This document shows, piece by piece, positions 16,343 to 25,022 of a stretch of DNA of 64,000 nucleotides (its first letter is position 1; each line of letters opens with the position of its first letter). The notes beneath the pieces are model-generated. The model saw only the letters and a list, made by a program, of their open reading frames with translations, was not told the DNA's origin and did not search any database. Where the stretch lies: the NCBI RefSeq assembly GCF_003313245.1, contig NZ_QJSD01000002.1:124001-188000 (forward strand), given 5' to 3'. The translations under genes were made by a program, and so were the position numbers. This stretch comes from Primorskyibacter marinus. Its GTDB lineage: Bacteria > Pseudomonadota > Alphaproteobacteria > Rhodobacterales > Rhodobacteraceae.

Positions 16343-17581
16343 TCATCGAGTATTGTCAGGGCCGGGCGCGTCCAAACACTCTTTGAAATGGCTGATACTA
16401 TCGAAAAAGAACGCTTCTGCCTGTTTTCTGGAGCAGTAGCTGCTGATGATGTCCGGGTCAGTATACAGGACATCCATATAGTGTGTGCGATTGAATTTCT
16501 GGAAACTCTCGGAATTGAAGGCTTGCTGGAACAACCAGTCCAGAAACTGTCGTCGTTCGGGCGGTATGCCCTGCTGCACGAAAAAACCCCGGAACCGGTA
16601 ATAGGCGTGGCATTGTTCCCGGTCTGGCGTGGCGAAAGACGTGGTCGGCCCAAGGCGCGTGGTCAGCGCCTGGGTGACGTCCTCCTTTGGCAGCAACGTG
16701 AATATCGGCTTCAGAAAGCCGCCTTCGATCAGCCGCGCGATGTCGCCAGGCTGTTCGATCAGGGCATCGGCATAGCCATCCTTTCTGTCCGTCTTGTTGA
16801 ACAGCGAAAAGTACCTTTCGGACCCGCTTTCATAGGCTTGGGACACAAAGGCGGGCGGGGTGGCAGGATCGTTGGGCGTGGTCGAAACCTCTTCGATCGC
16901 CGGTGCTTCGGCAGTCGTGTCGAGCGGGATCAAAAAGGTCTGCTCGAACTTCTCCAACAGGAAATTCTCAAGCCCAAGGTCGGTGTCATCGCCGCCGAAA
17001 ATCGCGATTTTCAAGATCGAGGTGTCACCCGACGATGCGTGATCGACAAACCCGCCAAGATCCGAAAACCGGGCATCGTCCGTGCGGATGTAAAGCTGAC
17101 TGAAGGTGATCTGCGCAATGTTCAGGGGGGTCAGGAATACGTCCTGATCGGGGGATGTGGCAAGCAGGCTGGCATAGGTGTCGTTAAGCTGTATGACGTT
17201 ATAGCCGTTTGGCGGCAGCTCCGAGAAATACTCCAGCGCGACGTCCAGATTGCCACCGAACTTGAACAGAAGGTTCACCTCGATGTTCAGATCGTTGCCA
17301 TCGGCGTCCTTGAGATTGCGGATGGCTTTTGCGATCTCGTCACTCAGCGGCAGCGATCCGGATGCGGTGCTGCGCGGAATGAAGATATTGATCGGCTGGT
17401 CCGGGAAGCCGGCGGGCATCGGCACAGGGTCAACATCACAGGTCTGGGCCAATGCGGGCATTGTTGCAATGACACCCATTATGGCCAGAAAAACCCATGC
17501 ACGCAGACAACCAAAGACCGAACCCGCGGCGTGAAGAATGGTTCTGGCCAAGGTAATGCGTTTCCTGCGGTTCAGTTTCAT
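16343..17581 (-). CDS. Periplasmic TctC/Bug-like binding protein, divergent
   Basis: A 412-residue secreted protein. A basic N-terminus and hydrophobic stretch (about residues 26-44, ending MPALAQ) form a signal peptide. The mature start DQPINIFIPRSTASGSLPLS follows the TctC/Bug pattern in which a beta strand and a serine/glycine-rich loop bind a carboxylate. It is longer than usual for TctC (about 320 residues), with an acidic proline-rich insert near 220-245 (EAPAIEEV). No TctA or TctB genes are nearby, so it may serve the SLC13-type carrier of the same operon or act as a sensor. It is the first gene of the operon; no clear Shine-Dalgarno is visible before ATG 17581. The family assignment is tentative. 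Confidence 0.6.
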   Translation of the reverse strand: MKLNRRKRITLARTILHAAGSVFGCLRAWVFLAIMGVIATMPALAQTCDVDPVPMPAGFPDQPINIFIPRSTASGSLPLSDEIAKAIRNLKDADGNDLNIEVNLLFKFGGNLDVALEYFSELPPNGYNVIQLNDTYASLLATSPDQDVFLTPLNIAQITFSQLYIRTDDARFSDLGGFVDHASSGDTSILKIAIFGGDDTDLGLENFLLEKFEQTFLIPLDTTAEAPAIEEVSTTPNDPATPPAFVSQAYESGSERYFSLFNKTDRKDGYADALIEQPGDIARLIEGGFLKPIFTLLPKEDVTQALTTRLGPTTSFATPDREQCHAYYRFRGFFVQQGIPPERRQFLDWLFQQAFNSESFQKFNRTHYMDVLYTDPDIISSYCSRKQAEAFFFDSISHFKECLDAPGPDNTR

Positions 17582-18123
17582 CAGGTGTTCGTCAGGGGCA
17601 AGCGTATTCCAGCAGGCATGGTCCGGCCAAAATCTGTTGCCTTGGATACGCTGCCGTTAAAGATGTACGCATGTTTCCGTAATAGTAGTGCTACGTCAAG
17701 AGACATCGCCTTGTCAGCCACGCGACACAACCCTTGGGGTCGGGCAAGTTTACACTTATTTGCCATTGTTTTAAGGCTTATCGCCTGCAGCCTGATGTAG
17801 AGGAATGGTGTGTGTGACCGAAAATCCACATCTTATGATTTGCGAACTGGCGGTGCCAAGCAATGTTATCGGGGTTTACCTGATACAGTCTAAGGTTGCA
17901 TAAGTAGCATATGTATAGGTGTACGCCGTGGTTGGCGCTGCTGTCTTTTTTCGGCAGGTATCCAAGCCATTCAGATTTGCCTTAGGTCGGGATCACATCC
18001 GACCGGCGGTTTCCAGAGCGTAATTTTTCCAGTTCCCAGCAAAGCAAGGCCATAGGGGCGCTTGCGCATATTGCCGATGACCGATCATTAACGGGCCACG
18101 GCGTCACGCAGAGGACAAGCGTC
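17582..18123. other. Divergent intergenic region between the TIR operon and fadL-like gene
   Basis: About 542 bases carrying the promoters of two divergent units. It is AT-richer than its surroundings between about 17740 and 17930. A minus-strand open frame of 82 codons (17581-17829) ends in a TGATG overlap with the binding-protein start; its translation looks random, so I do not call it a gene, although a leader peptide cannot be excluded. No tRNA, repeat or clear terminator was seen. Confidence 0.45.
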
Positions 18124-19431
18124 ATGCTCTTGAAAAGACATTTATCAACGGTGACCCTGATGGTGGCGCTGGCATTTCCGATTTCGGCGATGGCCAATGG
18201 CTACCAGAACCTGCATCAAAGCGCGATGGGGCTGGGAACAGCCTATGCCGCGAATGGTGCGGGCATTGACGACGTATCGGCGATGTTTTCCAACCCTGCA
18301 TCGCTGAGCCGGTTTCCGGGATGGAATGCGTCTGCCGGTGTGACGCTGATCCTGCCAACCGACACGTTTGAAGGGCTGTCTGCTACCACATCCGGCGGCG
18401 TGCCGATCACGGATGGCGACCCGTCAGAGCCGTCGCAATTCCTCGACACGACCTTTTCGGGGTTCTGGTATGTGAGCAAGCAACTGACGGACAAGCTGCA
18501 TTTCGGGCTGGCGTTCAACGCGCCTTGGGCGACGGAATCGGACTACACTGACACAGCCGCCTCCCGATACACCGCGACCACGACAGAGCTGACAGCCTAT
18601 AACCTCAGCCCGATCCTGTCTTATCAGGTCAATGAACAGCTTAGCGTCGGTGCCGGACTCAACATCCAGTATTATACCTCGAAATTCGCGACCAATATTT
18701 CGACAACGCCCGCTGCTCCGGCGCGCGCGACTGATGCCTTGGCAACGTTCGAGGGTGACAAACTGGCATTCGGGGCCACGGTCGGTCTGGAATATCAGGC
18801 CACGGATCAATGGCGGTTCGGCGTGTCCTACCGGTCAGCGATCAACCATGAATTCGACGGCGATGTTAAGATCGACGGTTCGACGGCAGCACTGGCCGCG
18901 CTGCCCGGCTTTGGCATATCGGACTCGGGGTCGGCAAAATACGATATTGCCACGCCCTGGATGTTGCAGCTTGGTGCGCATGGTCAGATCAACGACAGGC
19001 TGGAGGTTTACGGATCGGCCACACTCACCGGGTGGAGCAAGTTCAAAGACACGATCATCGAAACGTCGAACGGTCTGGGGACGCTCGAAGTCAAGAACGG
19101 CTGGCATGATGCGGTCTATGTCGCCGTCGGCGCAGGCTATCAGATCACCCCGAAAACCAAGATTTTCGGGGGGCTTGCCTATGATGAAACCCCCACGCCG
19201 ACCAAGGTTCGCAACCCGCGCGCGCCCAATGCGCATCGCTACTATGTCGGCCTTGGCCTGTCACATGCGTTCTCACCGTCGCGGTCCATCAAGTTCGGCT
19301 ATGCGCACACCTTCTTTGACGACGCACCGATCCGCCTGACCGAAGCCACCAATCCCGGACGAGGTTCGCTGAATGGCGACATCAAGATCGATGCGGATAT
19401 TGTCATGGTTCAATATGTGCACAGCTTCTGA
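18124..19431 (+). CDS. FadL/OmpP1-family outer membrane transport protein
   Basis: A 435-residue outer-membrane beta-barrel protein for uptake of hydrophobic compounds such as long-chain fatty acids or aromatic hydrocarbons. A signal peptide ends in ISAMA near residue 24, and the mature N-terminus NGYQNLHQSAMGLGTAYAAN followed by DDVSAMFSNPASLSRF is the FadL hatch-domain signature (NPA motif). The rest is alternating strands rich in aromatic residues, ending with a strand that terminates in Phe, as for Bam-inserted barrels. The next gene starts 18 bases later on the same strand. The context of a phospholipase and fatty-acid-type oxidases downstream makes a lipid ligand attractive. Confidence 0.92.
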   Translation: MLLKRHLSTVTLMVALAFPISAMANGYQNLHQSAMGLGTAYAANGAGIDDVSAMFSNPASLSRFPGWNASAGVTLILPTDTFEGLSATTSGGVPITDGDPSEPSQFLDTTFSGFWYVSKQLTDKLHFGLAFNAPWATESDYTDTAASRYTATTTELTAYNLSPILSYQVNEQLSVGAGLNIQYYTSKFATNISTTPAAPARATDALATFEGDKLAFGATVGLEYQATDQWRFGVSYRSAINHEFDGDVKIDGSTAALAALPGFGISDSGSAKYDIATPWMLQLGAHGQINDRLEVYGSATLTGWSKFKDTIIETSNGLGTLEVKNGWHDAVYVAVGAGYQITPKTKIFGGLAYDETPTPTKVRNPRAPNAHRYYVGLGLSHAFSPSRSIKFGYAHTFFDDAPIRLTEATNPGRGSLNGDIKIDADIVMVQYVHSF

Positions 19432-19449
19432 CGCTTGGGCCGTCATGCC

Positions 19450-19929
19450 ATGACCAGCGCCGAAACCGACTATCTGGAGCAGCGCCTAGATGGGCAGATT
19501 GAGTGGTACGACCGCAAAAGCGTGTTCAATCAGACCGCCTACAAGAAACTGCGGCTGATCGAGATTATCGCCGCCGCGTCAATCCCGCTTTTGGCCGGAT
19601 ATATCGACAAACACGTCTATGTCGGCATGGTGATCGGTGCTTTGGGGCTGATCGTGGCGGTCCTCGCCGGAGTCATCGGGCTGTACCGGTTCCAGGAAAA
19701 CTGGGGCGAATACCGGGCTGTGTCAGAGTCTTTAAAGCAGGAGAAATTCCTCTTTCTCGCGCGGGCGGCACCGTATGACGATGAAAAGCCCTTTGAGCTG
19801 TTGGTCACGCGGGTTGAAACCATGCTGCGAAAGGAAACATCGGGCTGGACCCAGTCGATCCGGAAAGCAACCCAGTCCGATCAGGCAGAACGCGCGGGAA
19901 CGGAGAAATCCTCGCCAGAAGACGGGTAG
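19450..19929 (+). CDS. DUF4231 (SLATT-like) two-helix membrane protein
   Basis: A 159-residue inner-membrane protein matching DUF4231: an N-terminal amphipathic stretch DYLEQRLDGQIEWYDRKS, two hydrophobic helices (about 36-52 and 57-80), then a cytoplasmic helix with QENWGEYRAVSESLKQEKF. DUF4231 resembles the SLATT group of 2TM domains proposed as pore-forming effectors in nucleotide-dependent conflict systems; that role is established only by genomic context in the literature. ATG 19450 is preferred over a TTG at 19435. It lies 18 bases after the FadL gene and converges with the SLOG-like gene at a distance of 7 bases. Confidence 0.8.
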   Translation: MTSAETDYLEQRLDGQIEWYDRKSVFNQTAYKKLRLIEIIAAASIPLLAGYIDKHVYVGMVIGALGLIVAVLAGVIGLYRFQENWGEYRAVSESLKQEKFLFLARAAPYDDEKPFELLVTRVETMLRKETSGWTQSIRKATQSDQAERAGTEKSSPEDG

Positions 19930-19936
19930 ACCCGGA

Positions 19937-20512
19937 TCAATGCAGTTCGGTCGGATCAATGATCGCCACCTTTGCCGCGATGCCCTCGACCCGGTGCGCG
20001 ACATCGGCGGTGCCGCCGCCGCCGTCGCCGCCCTGTCCATTCCACAACAGCAGCAGATGAATCGGGCCGCCATCGGCACAGCTCTTTGCCGCAGAAATCA
20101 TGCGGGAGTTATTCTTTGCAAACGGATTTTCAGATGCATCGTCGGCGCTGTCCGGCTCCGGCCACACCGCCGTGGACTGTCCAAGGATTTCTGCAAACCG
20201 GTCCTCCCAGCCAGAGTCGCAAGCGGGCGGAAGCCTGACCGACGCATCAAGAAATGCTTCTTGCTCCAACGGGAGGAACACCCACACCTGTGCGCCGCGG
20301 TCAAGACCGTGTTCCGCGAAAAGAATGTCCCCCCCGCGTGCGCCGCCACAGATGCAAATGTCGTTCTTGCCGACCCGCCAGCCTTCAAGAATTGCCGCGA
20401 TCCGCGCGCTTGCCGCATCTTCCATCGATGCCGGAAAGCGCGGTGTGTCCCTGTCCGGGCTGTCGATCATATGGCCGCTGAACAAAATCACGCGTTGCAT
20501 ATCTTTACCCAT
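19937..20512 (-). CDS. SLOG-like Rossmann protein
   Basis: A 191-residue cytoplasmic protein. It begins RVILFSGHMIDSPDR and contains CICGGARGGDILFAEHGLD and VWVFLPLEQEAFLDASV. A glycine-rich GGARGGD loop after a beta strand is the LOG/SLOG-type pattern for binding a nucleotide-derived ligand. I recall similar sequences beside or fused to TRAFs-binding TPR proteins, which fits the gene at 22055. The C-terminal part has a glycine-rich linker GQGGDGGGG and ends in KVAIIDPTEL. The start could also be the ATG at 20500. The opposite strand has a longer open frame, but its translation matches nothing. Function and ligand are not known. Confidence 0.7.
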   Translation of the reverse strand: MGKDMQRVILFSGHMIDSPDRDTPRFPASMEDAASARIAAILEGWRVGKNDICICGGARGGDILFAEHGLDRGAQVWVFLPLEQEAFLDASVRLPPACDSGWEDRFAEILGQSTAVWPEPDSADDASENPFAKNNSRMISAAKSCADGGPIHLLLLWNGQGGDGGGGTADVAHRVEGIAAKVAIIDPTELH

Positions 20513-20881
20513 CCTTCACAGATCAACGGCAGATAAGGGTCATCCGCCTTCGTGTCAGCCAGCTTCGTTCGTAATGGGTTTGTCGCCGGCGTCCTGCAAG
20601 CCGTAAAGAGCGACGAATTCGGCCTCTAAAACCGCGCTCAAGCCCGCGTGACTGTTGACTTATACATAGGGAAACGGCTCCAATAGACATGCGGTTCCGC
20701 AGCCTTCGCAATCAAAATGAAAACAAGCGTTTTTCCACTTGGCCCGTATCGACTTTGGTCCACCAATCCGCCGAAGTTGCGTGTCTGTCCCCTTTGTACC
20801 CTTCCGGACAGACCAATTTTTTCAAACACATGAATACATATCGGAGAGTTCCATCTCGCGATGCAAAGAAAGGTTAGCCAA
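20513..20881. other. Divergent intergenic region upstream of the patatin gene
   Basis: About 369 bases between the SLOG-like gene (minus) and the patatin gene (plus). The notable element is a terminator-like hairpin at 20783-20822, listed separately. AT-rich segments at 20650-20670 and 20700-20735 could hold promoters, but no convincing -35/-10 pair stands out. No gene recognised. Confidence 0.45.
20783..20822 (+). terminator. Terminator-like hairpin in the leader of the patatin gene
   Basis: GTCTGTCC (20783-20790) pairs perfectly with GGACAGAC (20806-20813) across a 15-base loop, and six T follow at 20817-20822. The structure sits 60 bases ahead of the patatin start on the same strand, so it may be an attenuator in the leader or the end of a short upstream transcript. 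Confidence 0.55.
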
Positions 20882-22027
20882 ATGTCAAAAGACCTGAACG
20901 CTCATTTGTTCGGACCAGGCCCAAAGCGAATTCTGGCATTGGACGGGGGCGGCATCCGCGGAATTCTGACCCTGCAAATGCTGGCCCGGATCGAAAAAAT
21001 CCTGCGCAAACGGACCGGTGACGAAAACACGGTTCTATCGGATTATTTCGACCTGATTGGCGGTACGTCGACCGGCGCGATCATCGCGTCGGCGCTGGCA
21101 CTTGGCTGGCCGGTCAGCCGGATCAACAAGCTGTACCTGGAATTTGGGAACGACATTTTCCAATCGTCTTTCTTCCGGATGGGGCTTTTGCGGCCGAAAT
21201 TTTCCGCCAAGGCGGTCCGCGAAGGATTGAAGCGTGAATACGGAGATATCTGCCTTGGTGGGCCAGAGGTGAAAACCGGGCTGGGGATTGTCGTCAAACG
21301 CATCGACACCGGCAGCCCGTGGATTATCCATAACAACCCCAAGGGCATGTATTTCAACGAGATCGCAGGCAGCCGGTCAACGGCCAACAAGGATTATCTG
21401 CTGCGCCAGGTTGTTCGGGCAAGCTCGGCTGCGCCGACGTATTTTGAACCCGAATTGATCAACGTGACTTCCGACATGCAGGGTGCTTTCGTGGATGGCG
21501 GGGTCAGCCCCTACAACAACCCGGCGCTGCAACTGTTGATGCTCGCGGCGCTGAAAAACCACGGGCTGAACTGGCCGGTGGGCAGCGACAAGATTCAAAT
21601 CGTGTCATTGGGCACCGGGACCAAGACACTGGCGATGGAGCAGGAAAAGGTCATGAAAATGTCCGCCGCAGAACTGGGCGTGCGCGGTTTGTCCTCGCTG
21701 ATGGACGATAATGCCGCGTTGAACGAACAGTTGCTGCAATGGATGTCGGACAGCCCGACGGCGCGATCGATCGACAGCGAGGTGGGCGATCTAAGCTCCG
21801 ACTTTCTGGGCGGCGGCACGCCACTTCTGACCTATCTGCGCTACAACGTCGAATTCGACACCGCATGGCTGAAAGACCACCTGAATGTCGACTACTCGAT
21901 GGAACAACTGGAATCGATCGCGGAGATGGACAAGCCCCAAAACATGGACGATCTGACCGATATAGGTAAGGCGGCCTGTATCCTGATCAAGGAAGAGCAT
22001 TTCGGTAAACAGTTCGATATCGGATGA
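20882..22027 (+). CDS. Patatin-like phospholipase
   Basis: A 381-residue serine lipase/acyl hydrolase of the patatin family that would release fatty acids from membrane phospholipids. Motifs: oxyanion hole DGGGIRG (21-27), nucleophile elbow GTSTG (61-65, Ser63) and catalytic Asp205 in DGG (205-207). There is no signal peptide, so it acts from the cytoplasm. ATG 20882 is chosen over the in-frame ATG 20861 because GAAAGG lies 8 bases ahead of it. CapV-type patatins of this organisation are membrane-degrading effectors in CBASS immunity, but no cyclase is visible here. The following TPR protein gene starts 27 bases downstream, so the two are probably an operon. Confidence 0.9.
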   Translation: MSKDLNAHLFGPGPKRILALDGGGIRGILTLQMLARIEKILRKRTGDENTVLSDYFDLIGGTSTGAIIASALALGWPVSRINKLYLEFGNDIFQSSFFRMGLLRPKFSAKAVREGLKREYGDICLGGPEVKTGLGIVVKRIDTGSPWIIHNNPKGMYFNEIAGSRSTANKDYLLRQVVRASSAAPTYFEPELINVTSDMQGAFVDGGVSPYNNPALQLLMLAALKNHGLNWPVGSDKIQIVSLGTGTKTLAMEQEKVMKMSAAELGVRGLSSLMDDNAALNEQLLQWMSDSPTARSIDSEVGDLSSDFLGGGTPLLTYLRYNVEFDTAWLKDHLNVDYSMEQLESIAEMDKPQNMDDLTDIGKAACILIKEEHFGKQFDIG

Positions 22028-22054
22028 CGGATCCCAGGGACGGAGGGACATAAA

Positions 22055-23626
22055 ATGCAGCAGGATGGGAATGAATCGTCAGACGCGAAGGGCGGGTCAG
22101 ACCGGCAGCTGACATGCTTTGTGGTAACGGGTTTTGGCAAAAAGACCGACTATGTAACGGGCCGCGTGCTGAACCTTGACCAGACCTTTGAACAGTTGGT
22201 CCAGCCGGCCTGTGACAAGGTCAACGTCAATTGTTTTCGCGCCATTGATGCCAACCTGACCGGTCAGATTGATTCCATCATGTATCGCTGGCTGTTTGAG
22301 GCGGATCTGGTGATCGCGGATCTGTCGACTTTGAATGCCAACGTTTTTTATGAATTAGGCGTCAGACACGCGCAGCGCCCGAATACCACGGTTCTGATCG
22401 CCGAGGCGCTGTTGCTGGAACGTATTCCCTTTGATCTCAGCTCTTTCGTAATCCATCAATACGAACATGGCGGCGAAGACATCAGTGTCGATGAACAGGA
22501 TCGGTTTATCGCGTATCTGTCCGATCTTCTGGCCAAGATCATCGACATCGAAAGGATCCGACAGGAAACTTCACCCGATGTGCCTGCGGAGGCCGATAGC
22601 CCGATTTACCGAAACCTGAAAAGCATGAGGCCGCCGGATTATACCCCTGAATCGTTCCTTGTGCCGCCCGCGTATATTGCGCCGGAAGCGCGGAACACTG
22701 CCGTGCCAGATGATGGCGCATCGCTTGCGAAGATGCTGCAAGCAGCTGAGGACGCGATGGCGGCGAAAGACTTCGAGACAGCCATGGATCTGCTGCGGCG
22801 GGCGATAGAGTTGCAAACAAAGGGGCGGCCCGACAGCAAACCGGACGTGTACATTGTGCAAAGGCTTGCACTTGCGACCTACAAGGCCGGCGAAAAGCGC
22901 GACATGAATGGCAAGATTGATCCCGATCTGGCAATGTCTTCGCTTTATCAGGCCGAGGACATCCTGGAGACATATTGCGCGCCGTTCATCACCAACGATC
23001 CCGAAACGCTTGGTCTGGCAGGGGCGATCAACAAACGCTTGTTCGATCTGACCGACCATGCGGAATATCTTGATCGCGCAATCCGGTTTTACGAACGCGG
23101 TTTCTACATCAAGCAGGATTATTACAACGGGATCAACGCCGCTTTCATGTACTCATTGCGGGCCACGCGGCTGGAAACGCGGTTTGACGCGATCGTCAAT
23201 TTCGGACATGCCAACATGATCCGCGAAAAGGTTGCCCGGATCTGCGAGGATCTTATCAGTGACGAAGATGGCTTTGCCGGGCGTGGTGACCGAGAGTGGG
23301 TCTATCTAACGCTGGCCGAGGCCTATCATGGCTTGGGCCGTACTGCCGAAGCAGGCCGCCTGGAGCGCAAGATCGACACATATGCCAGTGATTTTGCGAA
23401 GAGCAGTTATAGTGAACAGAAAGCCAAACTGTCAGCGATCATAGCTGCCTTTGAAAACGGCGCGGACGCCGGCGAAGCAGTGCAATCGCGGCCCGTCCCT
23501 CAGGCGAATGCACAGCAGTCACCGGCACAGATGGATGCCGATGGGCAGATCACGTTTCGCCCGGATGTCGCGCCCGGCAGGAACGTCCGGTCCTTGGAAG
23601 TCACTTACCGCATTGAATACGACTAG
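22055..23626 (+). CDS. NDT/TIR-like domain plus TRAFs-binding TPR protein
   Basis: A 523-residue cytoplasmic protein. Residues 20-160 form a flavodoxin-like domain with CFVVTGFGKKTDY at the start and ADLVIADLSTLNANVFYELG, the pattern shared by nucleoside 2-deoxyribosyltransferase-like and TIR-like predicted nucleotide-cleaving domains. Residues 225-450 are helical repeats of the DUF4071/MAP3K-TRAFs-binding type (KDFETAMDLLRRAIEL, then EYLDRAIRFYERGFY). The tail, from about 470, is Gln/Ala/Pro-rich. It is probably co-transcribed with the patatin gene. By analogy it may be the sensor or regulatory subunit that switches the phospholipase on; nothing in the sequence proves this. The P450 operon converges 12 bases beyond its stop. 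Confidence 0.75.
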   Translation: MQQDGNESSDAKGGSDRQLTCFVVTGFGKKTDYVTGRVLNLDQTFEQLVQPACDKVNVNCFRAIDANLTGQIDSIMYRWLFEADLVIADLSTLNANVFYELGVRHAQRPNTTVLIAEALLLERIPFDLSSFVIHQYEHGGEDISVDEQDRFIAYLSDLLAKIIDIERIRQETSPDVPAEADSPIYRNLKSMRPPDYTPESFLVPPAYIAPEARNTAVPDDGASLAKMLQAAEDAMAAKDFETAMDLLRRAIELQTKGRPDSKPDVYIVQRLALATYKAGEKRDMNGKIDPDLAMSSLYQAEDILETYCAPFITNDPETLGLAGAINKRLFDLTDHAEYLDRAIRFYERGFYIKQDYYNGINAAFMYSLRATRLETRFDAIVNFGHANMIREKVARICEDLISDEDGFAGRGDREWVYLTLAEAYHGLGRTAEAGRLERKIDTYASDFAKSSYSEQKAKLSAIIAAFENGADAGEAVQSRPVPQANAQQSPAQMDADGQITFRPDVAPGRNVRSLEVTYRIEYD

Positions 23627-23638
23627 ACCCCGCCGCAC

Positions 23639-24997
23639 TCAGGTGTCGAATTCAAGGTGGAAATGCTGCGGATGGGGCGTTGGCCCGGTGTCGATCTGAC
23701 CGGCCGGTCCGGGGGCACGTCGCAGATTTTTCTGGGCCAGCAAAGGTTTCAGAATTGCCGGGATCACCGCCTTGTTGATCGCTGCGCCGAAACAGATATG
23801 CATCCCGTAACCCCAGATGATGTAGGTCTCGAACGGGCGGTTGACGCGAAATTCCTGCGGTGCCTCCACGGCGTAGCGGTCAAACATCGCCGAAACGGTC
23901 GCGGCAAAGACCATCTGGCCTTTCTTGACGTTCACTTGCCGGAACGAGGACCGCGCGACAACCGTATCGCGCGTCGCGCGGCGATAGATGACCGGGTTGT
24001 GGGGATAGAACCGCAGCGCTTCCCAGATGTAATTCTCGTAGGATGCGTCGTTCGTCAAAGCCGCACGATGCGCGCGCTCAAGCTCCTCCGGACGGTTCAG
24101 CAATTCGTCCATCGCGTAGCAACATGCCTTTGAGATTGTCGGAATCGCGCCGATCAACAGGCCAAGGATATTGTTGCGGATGCCAAGATCGCTCATCCCC
24201 GGCGTGTCGGCGCGTTGCAGGGCAAGGCAACGGTTCAGGATATCCTCGCCATCGGTCGGGTTGGCCTTGCGGTCAGCAATGGCCGCGTCAAGATAGTCGC
24301 GCAGCCCTGCGGCACAGGCCATCGCCTTGGCGTCCAGTTCGGGATCGGCGGGCAGATCCTCGAACAGATACCAGAACAGGGTGCTGGTCCAATCTTTCAT
24401 GGTGGCCGCATCCGGCCCGCCGGTGCCGAAATAGGTGTTGGTCATATCCCACGGCACTTGCAAGGAAAGCTGCGCGGGCAGATCAATCTTGCCATGGCTG
24501 CGTTCGACAATATCGTTCGCCATCAACTGCGCGCGCGGCAGCACAATTTCAGGAACGTCGGTATGCCGTGCCGCCAACCGCATCGCAGAGGTATCGCGGG
24601 TGTAGTCCCAGCCCGGCTGCATTCCCAGAAAGAAGTTGTCGCCATCGGTCAGCTTGCGCATCCGGCTGCCATAGACGACTTCGAAATCCTCGTTGCGGGC
24701 CAGCACATCCAGACAATCGTTACTGCGGGTGACAATGACAGTGCCGGTATTGTCGTAGCTCTTCACCAGCTTTCGTTTTAGCGACGGGTTCGGCAGGAAT
24801 GCCCGCAAAACCTCGAACACCTTGCGCTGGCCGGAAACAGTTTTCAGCTCTGCGCCAATATTCTGTTTCAGCCCGCCCTCGGCGCGGGATGCCTTGAAGG
24901 CGATCCCGGCCAACTGGCCTGCCGCTCGCACCCCTTCGCCCCATACCATCAGGACGGCGAGAATGGTTCCGCCAACATTGCGAACCGCTGAAATCAT
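23639..24997 (-). CDS. Cytochrome P450 lacking the acid-alcohol pair
   Basis: A 452-residue haem-thiolate protein. Visible are ExxR in WEALRF, the haem loop WGYGMHICFG with the Cys ligand, and an I-helix reading LIGAIPTISK where normal monooxygenases have an acidic residue before the threonine. The missing acid suggests peroxygenase or hydroperoxide-isomerase chemistry rather than O2 activation by redox partners, and no ferredoxin or reductase gene is nearby. A hydrophobic N-terminus (GTILAVLMVWG) may tether it to the membrane. ATG 24997 is preferred over ATG 25015 because AAAGGA lies just upstream of it. It is the last gene of the operon, 25 bases after the DyP peroxidase gene, and its substrate may be a fatty acid hydroperoxide (inference). 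Confidence 0.88.
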   Translation of the reverse strand: MISAVRNVGGTILAVLMVWGEGVRAAGQLAGIAFKASRAEGGLKQNIGAELKTVSGQRKVFEVLRAFLPNPSLKRKLVKSYDNTGTVIVTRSNDCLDVLARNEDFEVVYGSRMRKLTDGDNFFLGMQPGWDYTRDTSAMRLAARHTDVPEIVLPRAQLMANDIVERSHGKIDLPAQLSLQVPWDMTNTYFGTGGPDAATMKDWTSTLFWYLFEDLPADPELDAKAMACAAGLRDYLDAAIADRKANPTDGEDILNRCLALQRADTPGMSDLGIRNNILGLLIGAIPTISKACCYAMDELLNRPEELERAHRAALTNDASYENYIWEALRFYPHNPVIYRRATRDTVVARSSFRQVNVKKGQMVFAATVSAMFDRYAVEAPQEFRVNRPFETYIIWGYGMHICFGAAINKAVIPAILKPLLAQKNLRRAPGPAGQIDTGPTPHPQHFHLEFDT

Positions 24998-25022
24998 TGC
25001 CTGTCCTTTCGGCATTTTTGTG

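Noticed and set aside
15869-17800. A plus-strand open frame of about 640 codons opposite the kinase and binding-protein genes
   Set aside because: It is an antisense shadow caused by high GC. Its translation shows no domain, while the minus-strand proteins have clear motifs and coupled starts.
17581-17829. A minus-strand 82-codon frame ending in a TGATG overlap with the TctC-like gene
   Set aside because: The overlap is suggestive, but the translation has no recognisable features and no good ribosome site was seen.
19775-20536. A plus-strand open frame of 253 codons overlapping the SLOG-like gene
   Set aside because: The minus-strand translation has a glycine-rich nucleotide-binding pattern; the plus translation is Arg/Pro/Cys-rich noise.
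20882-23626. CBASS system with patatin effector
   Set aside because: No cyclic-oligonucleotide synthase or ubiquitin-like ancillary genes are nearby, so the patatin cannot be assigned to CBASS on this evidence.
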